Shown: positions 1-12,081, counted from the first letter of the stretch. The stretch is 64,000 nucleotides of DNA from Tetraselmis striata (GCA_006384855.1 VCJN01002997.1:62001-126000), one strand, 5' to 3'. Notes: generated by a model from the sequence alone, not told the origin. A program made the numbers and translations.

Positions 1-1394
1 CCAGGCCGCCCACCTCAGTTCAAACTCCAACCGCAATCCCATGATGCACGACTGGAATAAGGTGGGCACTGGGAGGGGTCTGCGGTTTGGCGCTAGACCG
101 GGGCGGCTATGCAGCTGTGCGTACGTGGGAAGCTCAATAACCTGCGAAACTTACAGTATGGTCAGTGCGAGCTGGTTGTCATGCTGCCAGTCCGGGCAAC
201 GAGCCTTCGCTATGCCCTAAAAGCAATGCATTGCCGTGCGCGGATAGGTGTTTGTCCGAAACTGCGACGGCAGCTCCTTCACCTCCTCACGCCCGGGGAT
301 TTTCACCGGCGCGGATGACGGAGACGACGACGACGACAACGACGGCCTGTACATGCAAGGCAAGCAGATCCTGGACGGCGTCGTCTCCGACCTCCTGTTC
401 AATAAGCACCTCGGCCATGCCCGGGAGGTGGTCATCGCAGGCTGCAGCGCCGGTGGCCTGGCCGTCATGATCCACGCAGACAGCATCGCAGAGCGCATTC
501 GTGGAAATGCACTCAACTTGCGCCGTCCAGACGCTGCTGACATTAAGGTAACGATTGCGGTTCTCGCCTTGCCAACATCAATGGACATCCTGCTGGGTTT
601 GGTGCACTCTCTTCCCTCAGCCCGCAACATTACCTTACTACGCATACTGCGTGGCATAGAGGCCATTGGAGGGGTTATTCTCCAACCTATAGAAGTTAGC
701 GCTGAGGAAACTCCGTCGCCCCATCTTCCCCTGGATTCAGATCCGCGCGCTGGCGGACTCCGGGTTTTTTCTGGCAGAGAGCTGCGGCGATGGCGACCAG
801 GACTACCACGCGCGCATGGAATGGCTGTATGAAAACCACAACTCGCTGGGAGGTCTCAATCCCAAATGCGTGGCCAGCTACGGCGAGAATGCGACGGACT
901 ACCACATGTGCTTGTTCGCCGAGGTGGCGGTGCGTCACCTCGAGACGCCGCTCTTCATCGCGCAGAGCATCATGGACGGCTGGGGGCTGGTCTGGATCGG
1001 CTGCGAGAACGAGCCGGCGTTTCGCGAGAAGATGTCTGGTAAGCTGGCGGAGGTGGTCAGCCTGCCTGGCAACGGCGGCTTCATGGATGCGTGTCGTCAC
1101 CACTGGTGAGGATCCCCCTCCCTCCCCCCCCGGGCTTCCCCCATGCTCGCGACCCATCACTTGCGACAATGTCTAGCAACGCCTCACTGACGAGATTCCC
1201 CCCCCCCCCCCCCCCCCCCCACCACACGTCCTTACGTGGGCAGCCACTGCCACGAATCGATTGAGATCGATGGGTCGACACACGTGGACGCCTTCAGGTC
1301 GTGGTACCGCGGTGACGGCGACAAGAGCATCTGGTTCAAGCCCGACTGCGAAGTCACGTACTCGTACCCAGAGTGCCCGGAGAAGAATGGGTAG
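1..1394 (+). CDS. Pectinacetylesterase (Notum/PAE family), 5' end missing
   Basis: Carboxylesterase of the PAE/Notum alpha/beta-hydrolase family, which removes acetyl groups from pectin-like wall polysaccharides in plants; the algal substrate is unknown. I read four exons: 1-61 (partial), 248-547, 741-1105 and 1244-1394, all with GT-AG introns and closing phases. Exon 1 ends in HDWNK, which joins VFVRNCDGSSF as in plant PAEs (xNWNxVxVRYCDGxSF). The nucleophile serine lies in GCSAGG (Ser codon 446-448), the aspartate in SIMDGW, and the histidine probably in the CHCHES stretch made at the exon 3/4 junction. The protein ends in a cysteine-rich tail (PDCEVTYSYPEC) and TAG at 1392. Intron 3 has a long C run. 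The signal peptide and start lie to the left of the window. The family call is firm; the exact boundary of the first exon is less so. Confidence 0.88.
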
Positions 1395-1710
1395 AGAGGC
1401 GTCGGTGCCTTCGCATGTCGGGGTGGCCGATGTTGCACATGCGGAAATGGAGGATCGTCGAAATCCCTAATCGGCGAGCAGGGGCCGCTCGCGCATTAAG
1501 GTGGCTGCCGTGGCGCTGGCGTTGTGGCTCTTGCGGCAGCAGTGCCGCTGTAACTAGGTGTACATAATACCACATAAGGCGCGTGTTTTGGGTGTGGTGA
1601 TACAGGGGCCGTAACAGCCGCGCACTACCCGTGATCGCCCGATTCCCACTTTGTGTACCGGCTGTGGGGCAGCCGTGTGGTCACTTGGAGGTGATGCCGA
1701 GGGTGAATGC

Positions 1711-2075
1711 GTAAGGCCGCCCGTGGCACAGCAGACTTGTGTTCATGGAGGCAGTCAGTGTGCGATGTGCATCCCCACGTGCTACCGTGGGCGGTGGCTA
1801 ATGGCTGCCCCTAGAGACAGACGCGTGGCGCGCCCGCAGCCTCTCACAGTCACCTGGACGTTCTGCAGTGGCTGAGGTCATGCGGTTGCTCTGGTATGTA
1901 AAGACGTGCGTCAGAGCTGCCTATTGATGGGAAGCTGGAGTCGTTGCCAGTGGGCCAGGTCACATGGTTGCCCCTGGGACAGCAAAACCTGCCATAACGG
2001 ATTGTTGCGAGGGAACCTCCATCTGCTGCGGCGGGCGAGCCCGTGGAATGCCCGAAATTGCGCCTGAAATGGCCG
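1711..2075 (+). pseudogene. Decayed ankyrin-like repeats (GCPWD type)
   Basis: Three or more degenerate copies of a roughly 28-residue repeat can be read on the plus strand. The pieces are LPWAVANGCP, SHLDVLQWLRSCGCSG and ARSHGCPWDSKTCH. They match the ankyrin-like repeat found in large protist families (xxGHLxxLxWAxxxGCPWDxxTC). Stops at the ends of two units and a frame change before the third mean it cannot be translated as one protein. No start, splice signal or full-length frame was found. The same repeat type is present on the opposite strand at 62097-62620. Confidence 0.5.
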
Positions 2076-3678
2076 TTCATTGAGGATTGAAGTGGCTGCT
2101 GGATTATGCAGTACGCGAGGCAGCATAATTGAGCACTTAATTTGGGTGATGATATTGCTGAATTGGAGAGATAGCGTCCTGCATCTTCCTATCAACGGAT
2201 GAGCCTGAGGCATGCATGACTTAATGGACATTGAGGGCTGCATTACAATTATTCAGGGGGCCGGGGGCTCGTCTAGATGGCAGAGCGCCGAGGGGAATAT
2301 TGTGTCGACCCTGCTATACCTGATGCTATTCTGCTCTAGCTGTTACACTTCTCCACCAATTAACATTTGTCGAGCCCCTTGTATAGTTTGTTTCGACTTC
2401 GACAAAATTTCTGCCCCGACTTAGAATTACCATTTCTCAAGCCAATAGATAGTCCAATACGTAGGGCAACCATCCCGTTCCCCCTTTTCGTATGTTTTGT
2501 CCCTGCTTGGACAGAACTTATATCCCGACCTGGCACAATGGAGCCAACCGGCATAGATATTGCCTTTCAATCCCGTTGCAGACCTTTACCCAAGGAACAC
2601 TTATTGAGGGGCGCGTGGCGCTGCAGTGTTAACAAGTCGGCGTTGTGCACGTCGCCATATGTTGCTGAATCCTTATTTTGGATGCAGTGTTTGGAGTCGC
2701 GCCAATGAAGGTTACGACAGAGGGAGCCCTTGACGTGTTGCTGCGTACTTATTTGTAGTAGCAATATAAGTATTTACAATATTGTTATAACTGCTGAATC
2801 GTCCTTTCGCCACAGCGCCACACCATTTCTGCAGCATCGTTCACTACTAGTTTGAATTGAACTTCGCGAATGATAATCAACTGAACCAAACAAGTCTTGT
2901 CGTTGTCATCGTAGTGCCACACAGCGCGTACAGACTCACCATATATGCGAAATAATGCCTTTGCGCTTATTACTGCAAAGATTTGGAATCAATACTACAA
3001 GCTGCGCCCGATGTTAGATCACGCTGGGAATATCAGCGTATGTATTAAAACTAATTAAACGTGTCCACATTATTTACAATTCGATACACGCTGTCGGCGG
3101 CGTATTTGCAGTGATGCAGTGATATCACCGTCACTCAGCGGGAGCAGAGTCTGGCCTCAGTGATGTCGATCATTTTACAGCATGTGAATGATACATGCCA
3201 AGACGATGGACAGATAACACTCCGTGAGGCTGCAGGGTCACATATCGGGAGAGCAGGTTACAGGCCTTCATTGGCGTGTTTGGGGCAGCCAAGGCGTGTC
3301 CGGGGCGCTATGGTCTAGGTTTAGGGTTGTGGGCTTCAGAATTGGGGCTTGCAGGCCAGCATTCATCACTTCGCACCGGGAGGTGCTGCCATGTCACATG
3401 CAACATCTCGTCGACAAGCGCAACGAGAACAAATCAATTCCCCTCTTTAAAAGCACAACCGCCTCGGCGGATGAGACACGCGGCACTTGTCGGGCGGCAC
3501 GAGTAGCTGCCCCGGCTAGGGGTAAGATGGGTCACGCCCCCCCTCCCCCCCGCCCCCCTGCGCTTCCCCATTGCTTCCGCTCTCGTCCTCCGACAGTGGC
3601 AGGCCAGTCTACTCGTCGGAGCTCGGCTTCGTGGCCCTTACCAAGCCACATGGCCCGGGACCCCTTCCCAAAGCCGCC
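2076..3678. other. Intergenic stretch, no gene seen
   Basis: AT-richer DNA up to about 3200, then GC-rich to 3678. The only long open frame (3224-3955, plus strand) has no recognisable domain and overlaps the terminal exon of the zinc-finger gene on the other strand. I see no RNA gene or element here. It should hold the 3' UTR of the zinc-finger gene just below 3679. Confidence 0.5.
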
Positions 3679-6600
3679 TCAGTCGATGTTCCACAGGTTG
3701 TCGACGTTGGCGGGCTTGATGCCGCTGCCGCGGTCCCCAGGCCCAGGCGCAGGAGAGTCGCAGCTGCGGTGGGAGGGGAGGGCCGGCCGCCGTCAGTACA
3801 AGTACCGCGCTCGCGGGCTATGCGTTGTAGGGGGCTGGACGACACCCTACAACCGATCTAGCGGAGAAGGGCACGGGCAAACCCTAAGGCCGGCAACCTG
3901 GAAGCTTGCATGTGCAAATTCACGGATGCAGCCAAAGCTGAATATGATCTCTTGACACCAAACCGTATTGCGTATTCACTCCATCATCATTACGGATAAA
4001 TACGGAACAAACACAAACGGTCTGCGGACAAAGAACGTTTTTGACGCCCAGCGAAGAGGAAAAGGTATTAAAACGGAGAAATGAATCAGAATACATCACG
4101 AAAAATCACGAATATTCCGATGCGGCGATGCAAAAGAATTCACATTTTATGGCCCCGCGGACCGTATTGAATTCTGCGGCGTGTATTACACTCATATAGT
4201 GCACTCATACATTATCATTGTTGTAATCCGCTTGAAACGAAAATAGCATTCATAACGCGAATGTGGCACGAAAAGTAAGAGATAACGGTGCAAAACTGTT
4301 TTCTTTTTGCGACCCATGAACCCGGTTAAACGCAGCGGTGTATTATATAGCAAAAACTGCATCGCACATGAAGGCGTTTTAGCATTACCGGTACTTACTA
4401 CTATTAGTGTAATGATCAAAATTTGCATCACTTCACACAGAGACAAGGTGGAGGGCAGGGGGGCGGGGGGGCAGGGCTCACCGCTTGCACTCGCGGTTGC
4501 GCGCGTAGTTGTGGAAGCCGCACTCGCGGCAGTCCCAGTCACCGGGGCGCACCTCGCCGGGGCCGCTGCTGCGCGGCTCACGGCTGCGGCTGCTGCTGGG
4601 CTCACGCCGGCCGCGCGTCACCGGCGGCCCGGCGCTCTCCGGGCGGGGGCAATCGCACCTGCAGCGCATCGCGGGGATGAGACAGCAGGGTGGGCACACG
4701 TGAGGCCGCGTGTTGGTACACAAGCGCAAACTGGCAATGGTCAGCGGCAGCAGCCGTCACACAATCTTCAGCCATGCAGTGCACTAATTCCCAGGTTGGA
4801 ATGTCAACTGCTTTGCTGCAATCTGCGTTGCTGGCCGGGGCCCATCCATGAAGGAGGGGGCGTCAGCCGCAGTCACCTGAAGCACTCGGTCTTGGAGCCA
4901 AAGTTGTGCGCGTTGCAGTCGGGGCACATCCAGTCGCCCTCGCGCATCTCTGGCGCCTCGCGCTCGCGGCGGAAGCTCAGGCGCTGGCCGCCGCTGTCGC
5001 CGGCACCCTCCGGCCGGGGCGCGGAGCAGCTGCACAGCGCACGGGCACAAGTCAATAAGACCGCGACCACTACCACACCCAGGGTATTGTGGAAGATTAG
5101 GGTTCAACGACTTAGGGTTTTAGTGTTTTAGGGTTTCAAAACCTAGAAACACCGCATCGTCCCCATCTCAGTTAACCGTAGCACGGCGCACTCAAGGATG
5201 GCTGGTAGTTTCACAGAGAAGCAAATTCCGCCATAGAATTGCGGCAGTGACTGTGCGAAGGTGGGTGGCAGCCCCTCTGAAGCTTATGCGATGGGCCGTT
5301 GTGTTGTAGCTGAGTAAGTTTTTCAATCGCCGACTCCCGACCTCGCGATAGCGGGTTATTGCTGTTGTAGCGATGGCACTCATATTTACACGCGTTCTCA
5401 CAGGGCCCGCTTCGCCCGGCGCTGCAGAAAGCGTGACTTGGCATGCCCATCGACCCGATGCCGGATGACGCAGCAGTGGCGGGAGGAGTCGGGGAGGGGG
5501 CGCACGTGAAGCACTCCCGGTTGCGGGAGAAGTTGTGCGACTCGCACTCGGGGCACATCCAGTCGCCGGGGCGCATGTCAAACTGCCGCCCGACGCCCTG
5601 GCGGCCGGCGCCGCCGACGCCCGCAGGACGGGGCGCATCACACCTGCCGGGGGCACGGGCGCGGGGCGGCAGAGAGTGAGACAACATCCGGCTTGAGGCA
5701 AATGTGGGCTTTCTTATTTCATAGGCCCGGCGGAGGGAATTTGCATGCAGGATGGATTGAGTGCTCCGGGGGGAGGGGGGGGGGGGGGGGGGGGGGGGGC
5801 TCACTTGAAGCACTCCTTGTTGCGCGCAAAGTTGTGCGCGTCGCACTCGGGGCACTCCCAGTCGCCCGGGCGCATGTTTTGCGAGCGGGTTGGGCGCTCA
5901 CCGGGCGGCGGCGGCACGTAGTCGCTGGGCCTCCCGTCCTTGCACCTGCGGCACGCGGGCAAAAGCGCACCGTCACACATGTGAAGTATATGAAGAAGTT
6001 TAGGGAGAAGCAAAACAGCCGTGCCTGTAATTACCTGGCTATAGTTCCGCTGTAGTTTCGTCTACATCTGACCTCTGACTGGCAGGGCAGGTTCTCATTC
6101 GCAGTGTTCTTATGACCCAAAGTGACATGCATTAACACGATTATTATCATAACTACCCGTTTGATATTGATAAAAACAGCAAGGGGGGGGGGGGGGGGGG
6201 GGGGGCTTGCCGGTAGCACTCGGTGCGGTAGAAGAAGTTGTTGATGCCGCAGGTGGGGCACATCCACTCGCCGGGCTTCATCTGCGCGGCGGCGGTGCCA
6301 AAGTTGGGGTCGCCCTGCGCGCGGGGGACGCCGCAGTCCCGGCACGCCGTCTTGTCGCTGTAGTTGTGCGTTTCGCACTCGACGCAGATCCAGTCGCCGC
6401 GGCGCAGTCCGTCCTCAGCCAAGGGCAGCCCCGCTGGCTTGGCCTCCTCGCACCTGATCAAGGCAACGGCGGGGAAAGGGGGGTGCGCATGCGTTCAGTT
6501 GGTTCAGCATGGGTTGCTTTATCAGTAGACGCCAAAGAGGTCAGAGCGGAGACGGCACACGCTCCAGTGGTGTCAATACACGGAAATGCGCTTAATGATA

Positions 6601-8699
6601 GCACTTGGGCCGCACCGGAAGCACTCGGTCCGGCGCGAGAAGTTCACGCCGCCGCACGCCGGGCACTCCCAGTCGCCGGGCTTCATGCGCTGCTTGCGCT
6701 CGCTGCCAGGCTCGTCAAAGCGGTTCTTGCCGCTGCGGCAAAGGAGGGGGGGGGGGGGGGGGAGGGTCGGGTCAGGTACGGGCAAGCTACATTCGCACCC
6801 ATTCGGATTAGCGGTGCAGTGAGTTGTGAGGAAGTCAATAGGTTGTCTGGAAAGCAGAGCCAAGCTGGTGGTGGTGGTGGTGGTTGGGAAGGGGGGGGAA
6901 GGGTCCTCACGTTCCCTCGATGCGCAGCGCATAAGCAGCATCTGCAGATGTGGCAGCGGGCCATCCCATAATGAGTCGGTCAGTACTAGCAGGGAATTAG
7001 CAGGGTGCAGGCCGTGAGAGCAACATCGGGGAAGAGGGTGTGCACGGCAGGGGAGACAGGACCCTCACCAGCCTTAGCCATCCCCTCCTCATCCGGCCCA
7101 GCGTTGGCCGCCTCCAGCATGCTGGGCATCAGGGCCAGCGCAGCCTCAACCGTTTCTAAGGGGACACGCACAGGTATCAGCAGCGAGCAATCCCGACATT
7201 GCCCATGAAGCCGGAGCCAATGAGCATCGGCGTAGCCATTCTTTCTGACCATCAGCAGCACCGTTGTGCGTTGGACATGAAGCGCTGGTTTGTCTCACCA
7301 TCGGGGACAGTGGCAAGATGCGTGGCGGGGGAGTAGCTCATCTCCATCACAACACGAAACACGTCCTGCAGGCAGAAAGTGCATGGTCAGCAGTGTGGCC
7401 ACAGCCTCGGCAGGGGGCGGGAAGGCCGCTCTCCATCCACATGCTGGCTGGCGACACTGCTTTTCTATCATTGCTGGATCGAGCACCATGAAAAAACATT
7501 GTCATGCCATGTCATGGTGTATCATGTAGATCATGTAGAGACGGTGTGAGCCTACCTGGAAGTTGGCCTCGCCACCATCGCCCGCTGGCAGCGGGGTCCC
7601 CATCACGTATTGCGCATCGAGGCGCCTGAGGGCAGCGTTCAGCTGCAGCATTGGCAAATGGGGGCGAATGGGTTAGAATTACAAGGACGCACAACAACTC
7701 GATGAGGGAAGGGGGGTTCCTCATGGTGTATTAACGAGTTCCAGCGTGGTCACCGAAGAGTGGGAGGCGCACCTTCTTGTTGGGCTCATAGGCAGTGAAC
7801 TTGGCCAGCGGGCGGATGGCATCGGCGGGGAGGGAGTAGATGATGTCGCGCCTGGCGCGGGCAAACTCCAGTGCGCTCTTCTTGATCTGGGCGCGCTCCT
7901 GGACGACAAGTGAGCGGTGCCGGCAACGAGTTAGCAGGCAAGGTGAGGGGCCGCCCTTCTCGCATCGGCACTTGCTATCCGACATCTTCCCCCCGACGGC
8001 GCTGAAGCTGACTGCCGGCATTGTTTTTTTTTTCCGGTATGTATCAGCGTTCTGTCGACCGACGGCGGCTCACCTCCAGTTTCTCGGGCGCCTCCTCCGC
8101 CTCGGCCATATTGAAGTGTCCCTCCGCCTGCAGCTTTGATAAGAGCCTGGGCCATCCGTCCACTAGGGACTGGGTAGGTAGAGGCAAACACAGGGTCAGC
8201 AGTCGGCCAGCCTCTCCTCGCAGTGCACAGCAGACGTCGGCGAGGGGTGGTTCAGCAGGACGACAGGACGTCGTCGACGACGGCCGCCGCCAGCCGTAGG
8301 GTAGGGTATTCAATCTCTAACGCTCTTGCAGTAGTTTAGCTGCTGTCTCGTGGGCTGCATATGTGGGTCAAAACAGGGTTCATCAGGGTTTGGTGTCGGA
8401 GCAAAGGCGTCCGCCGCACGGCCGCGCACCTGACGAACGCCGTCAACTGCAACCTCGCCTGGTTCCGCAGCGTCTGGTACATCGCCCTCGGCGGCGGCAG
8501 CAATCCACCGCGGCATCAGACTGGTCATGACGGGCGCCCGGAGGAATCCGCGAAAGGCTGTAACGCTGCGGCTCACCCCAGCGGCCGGGCGGCGGCCAGC
8601 CAGCGCGCCGACAGGGCAGTCAGCGACCAGCATGCGCCGCCCGCCGTTGGCGCCGAGTTGCGCGGCGCAGCGCTGCGCCAGGATGTTCAGGGGAGGCAT
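3679..8699 (-). CDS. VAR3/OZ1-like organelle RanBP2 zinc-finger protein, seven fingers
   Basis: Exons on the minus strand in order: 8699-8430, 8169-8074, 7898-7773, 7642-7556, 7365-7299, 7155-7069, 6941-6911, 6732-6616, 6453-6211, 5945-5805, 5643-5506, 5029-4877, 4658-4482, 3763-3679. All phases close (1818 nt, 605 residues plus TGA). Seven RanBP2-type fingers of the form GDWxCPxCxxHNFxRxxECFxC lie from about residue 265 on: one in each of five exons, two in 6453-6211, and one in 6732-6616. The last cysteine of most fingers is supplied by the next exon. The N-terminus is Arg/Ala-rich, like a transit peptide. The middle part (SLVDGWPRLLSKL, ARARRDIIYSLPADAIRPL) resembles the region before the fingers in plant VAR3/OZ1 plastid RNA-editing factors; that match is from memory. 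An in-frame upstream Met at 8831 is an alternative start. The donor after 6211 is GC, not GT. Confidence 0.85.
3995..4185 (+). repeat. Dispersed AT-rich repeat, copy 1
   Basis: Lies in the last intron of the zinc-finger gene. It shares several blocks in the same order with 45718-45900 (ACAAACACAAAC, GCGAAGAGG, CACGAATATTCCGA). A reverse-complement fragment of the same sequence (CAGAATACATCACGAA) occurs at about 40020-40085, and a shorter one at 34855-34890. No coding potential was seen. Confidence 0.5.
5094..5145 (+). repeat. Degenerate interstitial telomere-like repeat
   Basis: Inside an intron of the zinc-finger gene, four or five variants of TTAGGG / TTTTAGGG occur in about 50 bases. TTTTAGGG is the Chlamydomonas-type telomere unit and TTTAGGG the plant type; the units here are mixed and imperfect. 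Confidence 0.45.
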
Positions 8700-9030
8700 G
8701 GTGGCGACGGTAGGGAGAGTGCTAGGCGGGTGTTTCTTGTAAGCAGCGGCAGGTGGGCGTAGTGCGGCTGCTGCCTGAAGGATAGTCAGCTCTCGGTCGG
8801 TGGGGAGGCAGGCGGAGTGACGAGCGATCAAGCCGCCGCCGCCATACCACGGGATGACGACGATGGCCGCGCGACGAGATGGTGCCGGTGCAGATACACT
8901 TAGCCGTAGGCGGTCACCGTCCGGCCGTGGTCGTGCCGTGATCGCCGATCGTCGCGGATGTCGGAAGCAGACCGGCGATGTCCCATACCCTATTGAACTC
9001 GTAATGACCTAATTCTCACATACATCAATG
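8700..9030. promoter_or_regulatory. Upstream region of the zinc-finger gene
   Basis: Contains the presumed 5' UTR and promoter of the minus-strand zinc-finger gene. The reading frame stays open upstream to 8831, so the true start could lie in this interval. No TATA box or other named motif could be assigned. Confidence 0.3.
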
Positions 9031-9137
9031 TTTCACAAGGATCGTCTGGTTTGCCGAAGAATGCCAGGTCTGGTTACAGGTTGTGATATTCAGGAATTTG
9101 CAGGCATACGATCCCACAGCCAGGGAGGGTTGGGCGG

Positions 9138-9316
9138 GCTGTGGTGCGCTCGATGGAGCGTGCCACAGCAAAGGAGAGTGACCGGTCGGTCCGCCGTGAA
9201 GGCAGGTGGTGGCTCTGACCGGCCCCCGCAATCGTGCGCGCGCACACACGCGCTACGGGCGCCGCGCCAGGGCTATCTCGTACAGGTAGAGAAACCACAT
9301 AAACTAGTTTAGAACA
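9138..9316 (-). repeat. Split direct repeat A2 of the 9031-12081 element
   Basis: A 179-base direct repeat of 11903-12081. It directly abuts the 27-base B1 repeat (9317-9343), and B2 (9031-9057) lies about 80 bases beyond it. This order (A1, coding region, B1-A2, B2) is the split-direct-repeat layout of PAT, Kangaroo and TOC3 elements. Confidence 0.85.
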
Positions 9317-11902
9317 TTTCACAAGGATCGTCTGGTTTGCCGACTAGAAAATGCCGGGCGCAGCAGGCCACGGGCGGGGGTCACGGGCGGGAATGTTGAA
9401 GGCGACGACAGGCCAGCGGGGTGCGCCCACAGGAAGGCGGTCGCCGGTACGGCCAGGAATGAAGAGGTCGTGGCGCGGCTTCCAAGAGCGCATGTCGGAG
9501 CACATCTCCGAGAGGAGCTGGTACCAAGCTTTGTCAGGCCAGTAGGGAACAATGACGATGGCTGGGGCACCGCTGGACTCAAGTTTGGAGACTAGATCGC
9601 CGATGAGGTTCCACGGAGGGTTACACCAGTTACGTTCGCAACGCCATGCAGCGTCGGAGAGGCGCAGGGCGTCGACGGCCTCGCACCGCGGGTCACGCCA
9701 ACGGGCGTTGTAGCGGGGTAGGAGGGCGTTTTCAGAAGTCGCGAAGCGGTCGATGGTGCAGGCGCCCCATTTAGCAGTGAGCGAGGCGAATCGACGAGGG
9801 TTGAACTGCCAGTCGTCGCAATCAACCTCGCGACTAAGGCGGTCAGCCCAGATATTCGCCGCAGAACGGATGTAGCGCACGGAAAGGGTGATGCCGTGCG
9901 TGTCCATGAGGTACCACGTTTTGCGTAGCTCAGCCATGAGGCGTGGAGAGCGAGAGGTGAGGTTAGTGAGGACGCCGACAACTGCTTGGTTATCCTCGTG
10001 CAAGCGGATGTGGCGGTTTTGGAGCATGGGGAGGAAGGACTCGATAGCCAAGCGGACGGCTTTGAGCTCTTTCAGGGTAATGTGCGCATTGCGGTCATCG
10101 TCGTACCAAAAACCCCGAGCTTCATGGTGCTCGTTCAAAACGGCACCCCAGCCGTAAGACGAACTGTCGACGTGTAGGTATCCGGTTTCGACGGGGCGGT
10201 TAATGGGGCGGCCGTTGTGTTGGGTGGGCACACCCACCCACCATTGCAGATCGCGCTCGAGCTGGCGGGTAAGCTTGACGCGGCCGGACCAAGAGTCGCG
10301 CGTCTTGAGCACATCATGCAGCTCACGAAGGTAGAAACGGGCAGGGGCAATGGCCAAGTAGAGAAACTGGCATTTGCCCGCGAGAGCGGCCAACTCGCGA
10401 GCTGGCAACCACCGACGATCGCGTTTTGCTCGTTGGATTAGGCGTTTGGCCGCGCGAGCAATGCTGGCGAGTTTCTCAGCGGGCGCACGAAGAGTAGGTG
10501 ACCCCGATGTGTCAATTTCTAACCCCAGGTGCACGAGCTTCTGGGTGGGCTCCCACACGCCCTTGTTGGGGTTGCGCAGCAGACCAAAGCCCGAGAGGTG
10601 GCGTTCGATGTAGTCACGTTGCCAGATGGCCTCAGCCTGAGTCCGAGCTAGAAACAGGAAATCGTCCATGTAGGGCAACATGCGCAGGCCAAATCGTCGC
10701 CGGAAAATAGGTGTGCCATCTGCTTCAGCCGGGTTACGACGCAATGCCCTAGTGAGGACGTTGGTGAATTGGCAAAAGTAATAGGGGGACAGAGACCAGC
10801 CCATGGGAAGGCCAGCCAGTCGGTACAGAGTGCCGCGGTAATCGACAGTGAAAAAAAAATCCCTGTCCTCAGGGGCGATTCCAACCGCGTAAAACCCGTC
10901 TTGCAGGTCCATCTGTAACATGTAGTCCCCAGGGCGCGCCAGGTTGCGTAAATGCGAAAGCGTCTCAAACGAAAGATCGCGCGTCTCACAATAGCGGTTC
11001 AGGGGGCGAAGGTCAATGATGAGCCTCCATTTGTTTGTTCCAGGCTTAGGAACCAGGAACAGCCGGGACACCCATTTTGCGCAGTAGCCTCGCTCCCAGA
11101 CCCCAACGGCCAGGAAGCGAGCCAATTCACCGTCCATAAACTCCAGTTGAGCAGGAGTAGCATCCCCCATTGACACCCCCTGATGAAAAGAAGGTGGGGC
11201 AAGCCCGTCAAGAAAGGAACGCGTACACCTCGGGATATCCAGTTGAGAACACTGCGATTTGCGCCAGCGGCTTGCCAGTTGCCGAGATTACGACGGACGC
11301 GATGTCTCATAAAAGGGGAGTCGGGAGTACAGGAATTGGCGCGATGGATGTCGCGAGGGGGGCGAGCAGAGCGCCCTGTCGCTCTGCTGGCCCTCTCCGC
11401 GTCGGCGTCAGGGTCCACGGTGCGCGGCACAGTAGGAGTGCCGCGGCGTGGGAGTAGCCATGTGCCACTGGGCGCTGGCTTGGCCACTGGCAGTGTACTG
11501 TCACTTTGTACTCGAATCTGTACTAGACGACGGGCATACGCCGGCATACGCCCCAATCGGAGCGCATCGCGACACCTACGCCGAGTAGGGGCCCGTACAG
11601 ATCGAGCCATGCCCACACGGGAAAGGGCAGCCAGGGGTTACTGTTGGTCGACACTGGTCGAAGGTCTTGGACCTTGTTCCACTGAATGGGGAAGCGCTGC
11701 AGCTTCGTCCTCTCCTCGCGTTGGGCGAGTAATCAGCAGCTCGTTCGCGGGTAGTAGTTAGCACGTCGCAAGCGGCGCGCGTACATTAACCACACAAACC
11801 CTAACGGGTTTCCCCCAGGGGGGGGGCCGAAAGGCGTCGCTCACCGTACATGGTACGATGGCGGAAGACCGGCACCCTGCGCGGCAAAATTGCCGCGACT
11901 TT

Positions 11903-12081
11903 GCTGTGGTGCGCTCGATGGAGCGTGCCACAGCAAAGGAGAGTGACCGGTCGGTCCGCCGTGAAGGCAGGCGGTGGCTCTGACCGGCCCCCGCAATCGT
12001 GCGCGCGCACACACGCGCTACGGGCGCCGCGCCAGGGCTATCTCGTACAGGTAGAGAAACCACATAAACTAGTTTAGAACA
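11903..12081 (-). repeat. Split direct repeat A1 of the 9031-12081 element
   Basis: The outer (5') copy of the 179-base repeat also found at 9138-9316. It begins with GCTGTGGTGCGCTCGATGG on the plus strand and ends at TTTAGAACA. Confidence 0.85.

Larger units (their letters stand above)
9031..12081 (-). mobile_element. Tyrosine-recombinase-class retrotransposon fossil (PAT/Kangaroo/TOC3-like), RT-bearing, no recombinase
   Basis: Minus-strand element with split direct repeats: A1 at 11903-12081, B1 at 9317-9343, A2 at 9138-9316 and B2 at 9031-9057. The two A copies (179 bases) differ at about one position by eye, so insertion is recent. The inner part carries a reverse transcriptase (YMDD-type box), an RNase H domain and the methyltransferase-like C-terminal domain typical of DIRS-order elements, in 9344-11176. 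A gag-like, poorly conserved stretch lies upstream to about 11760. No tyrosine recombinase domain is present between the repeats. The copy is broken (a few breaks by eye, plus the missing recombinase), so it would depend on another copy. Confidence 0.8.

Noticed and set aside
3315-3325. TTTAGGG as interstitial telomere
   Set aside because: A single unit, expected by chance; the same applies to the one near 34905.
3224-3955. Open frame of 243 codons, plus strand
   Set aside because: No domain, biased composition, and it overlaps the terminal exon of the zinc-finger gene on the other strand.
5192-5855. Long minus-strand frames of 169 and 214 codons
   Set aside because: They read through zinc-finger exons and their introns, partly out of frame; the spliced model explains the region better.
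8700-8831. Upstream Met at 8831 as start of the zinc-finger protein
   Set aside because: Kept only as an alternative: the added segment is unlike a transit peptide start and Met 8699 gives a plausible one.
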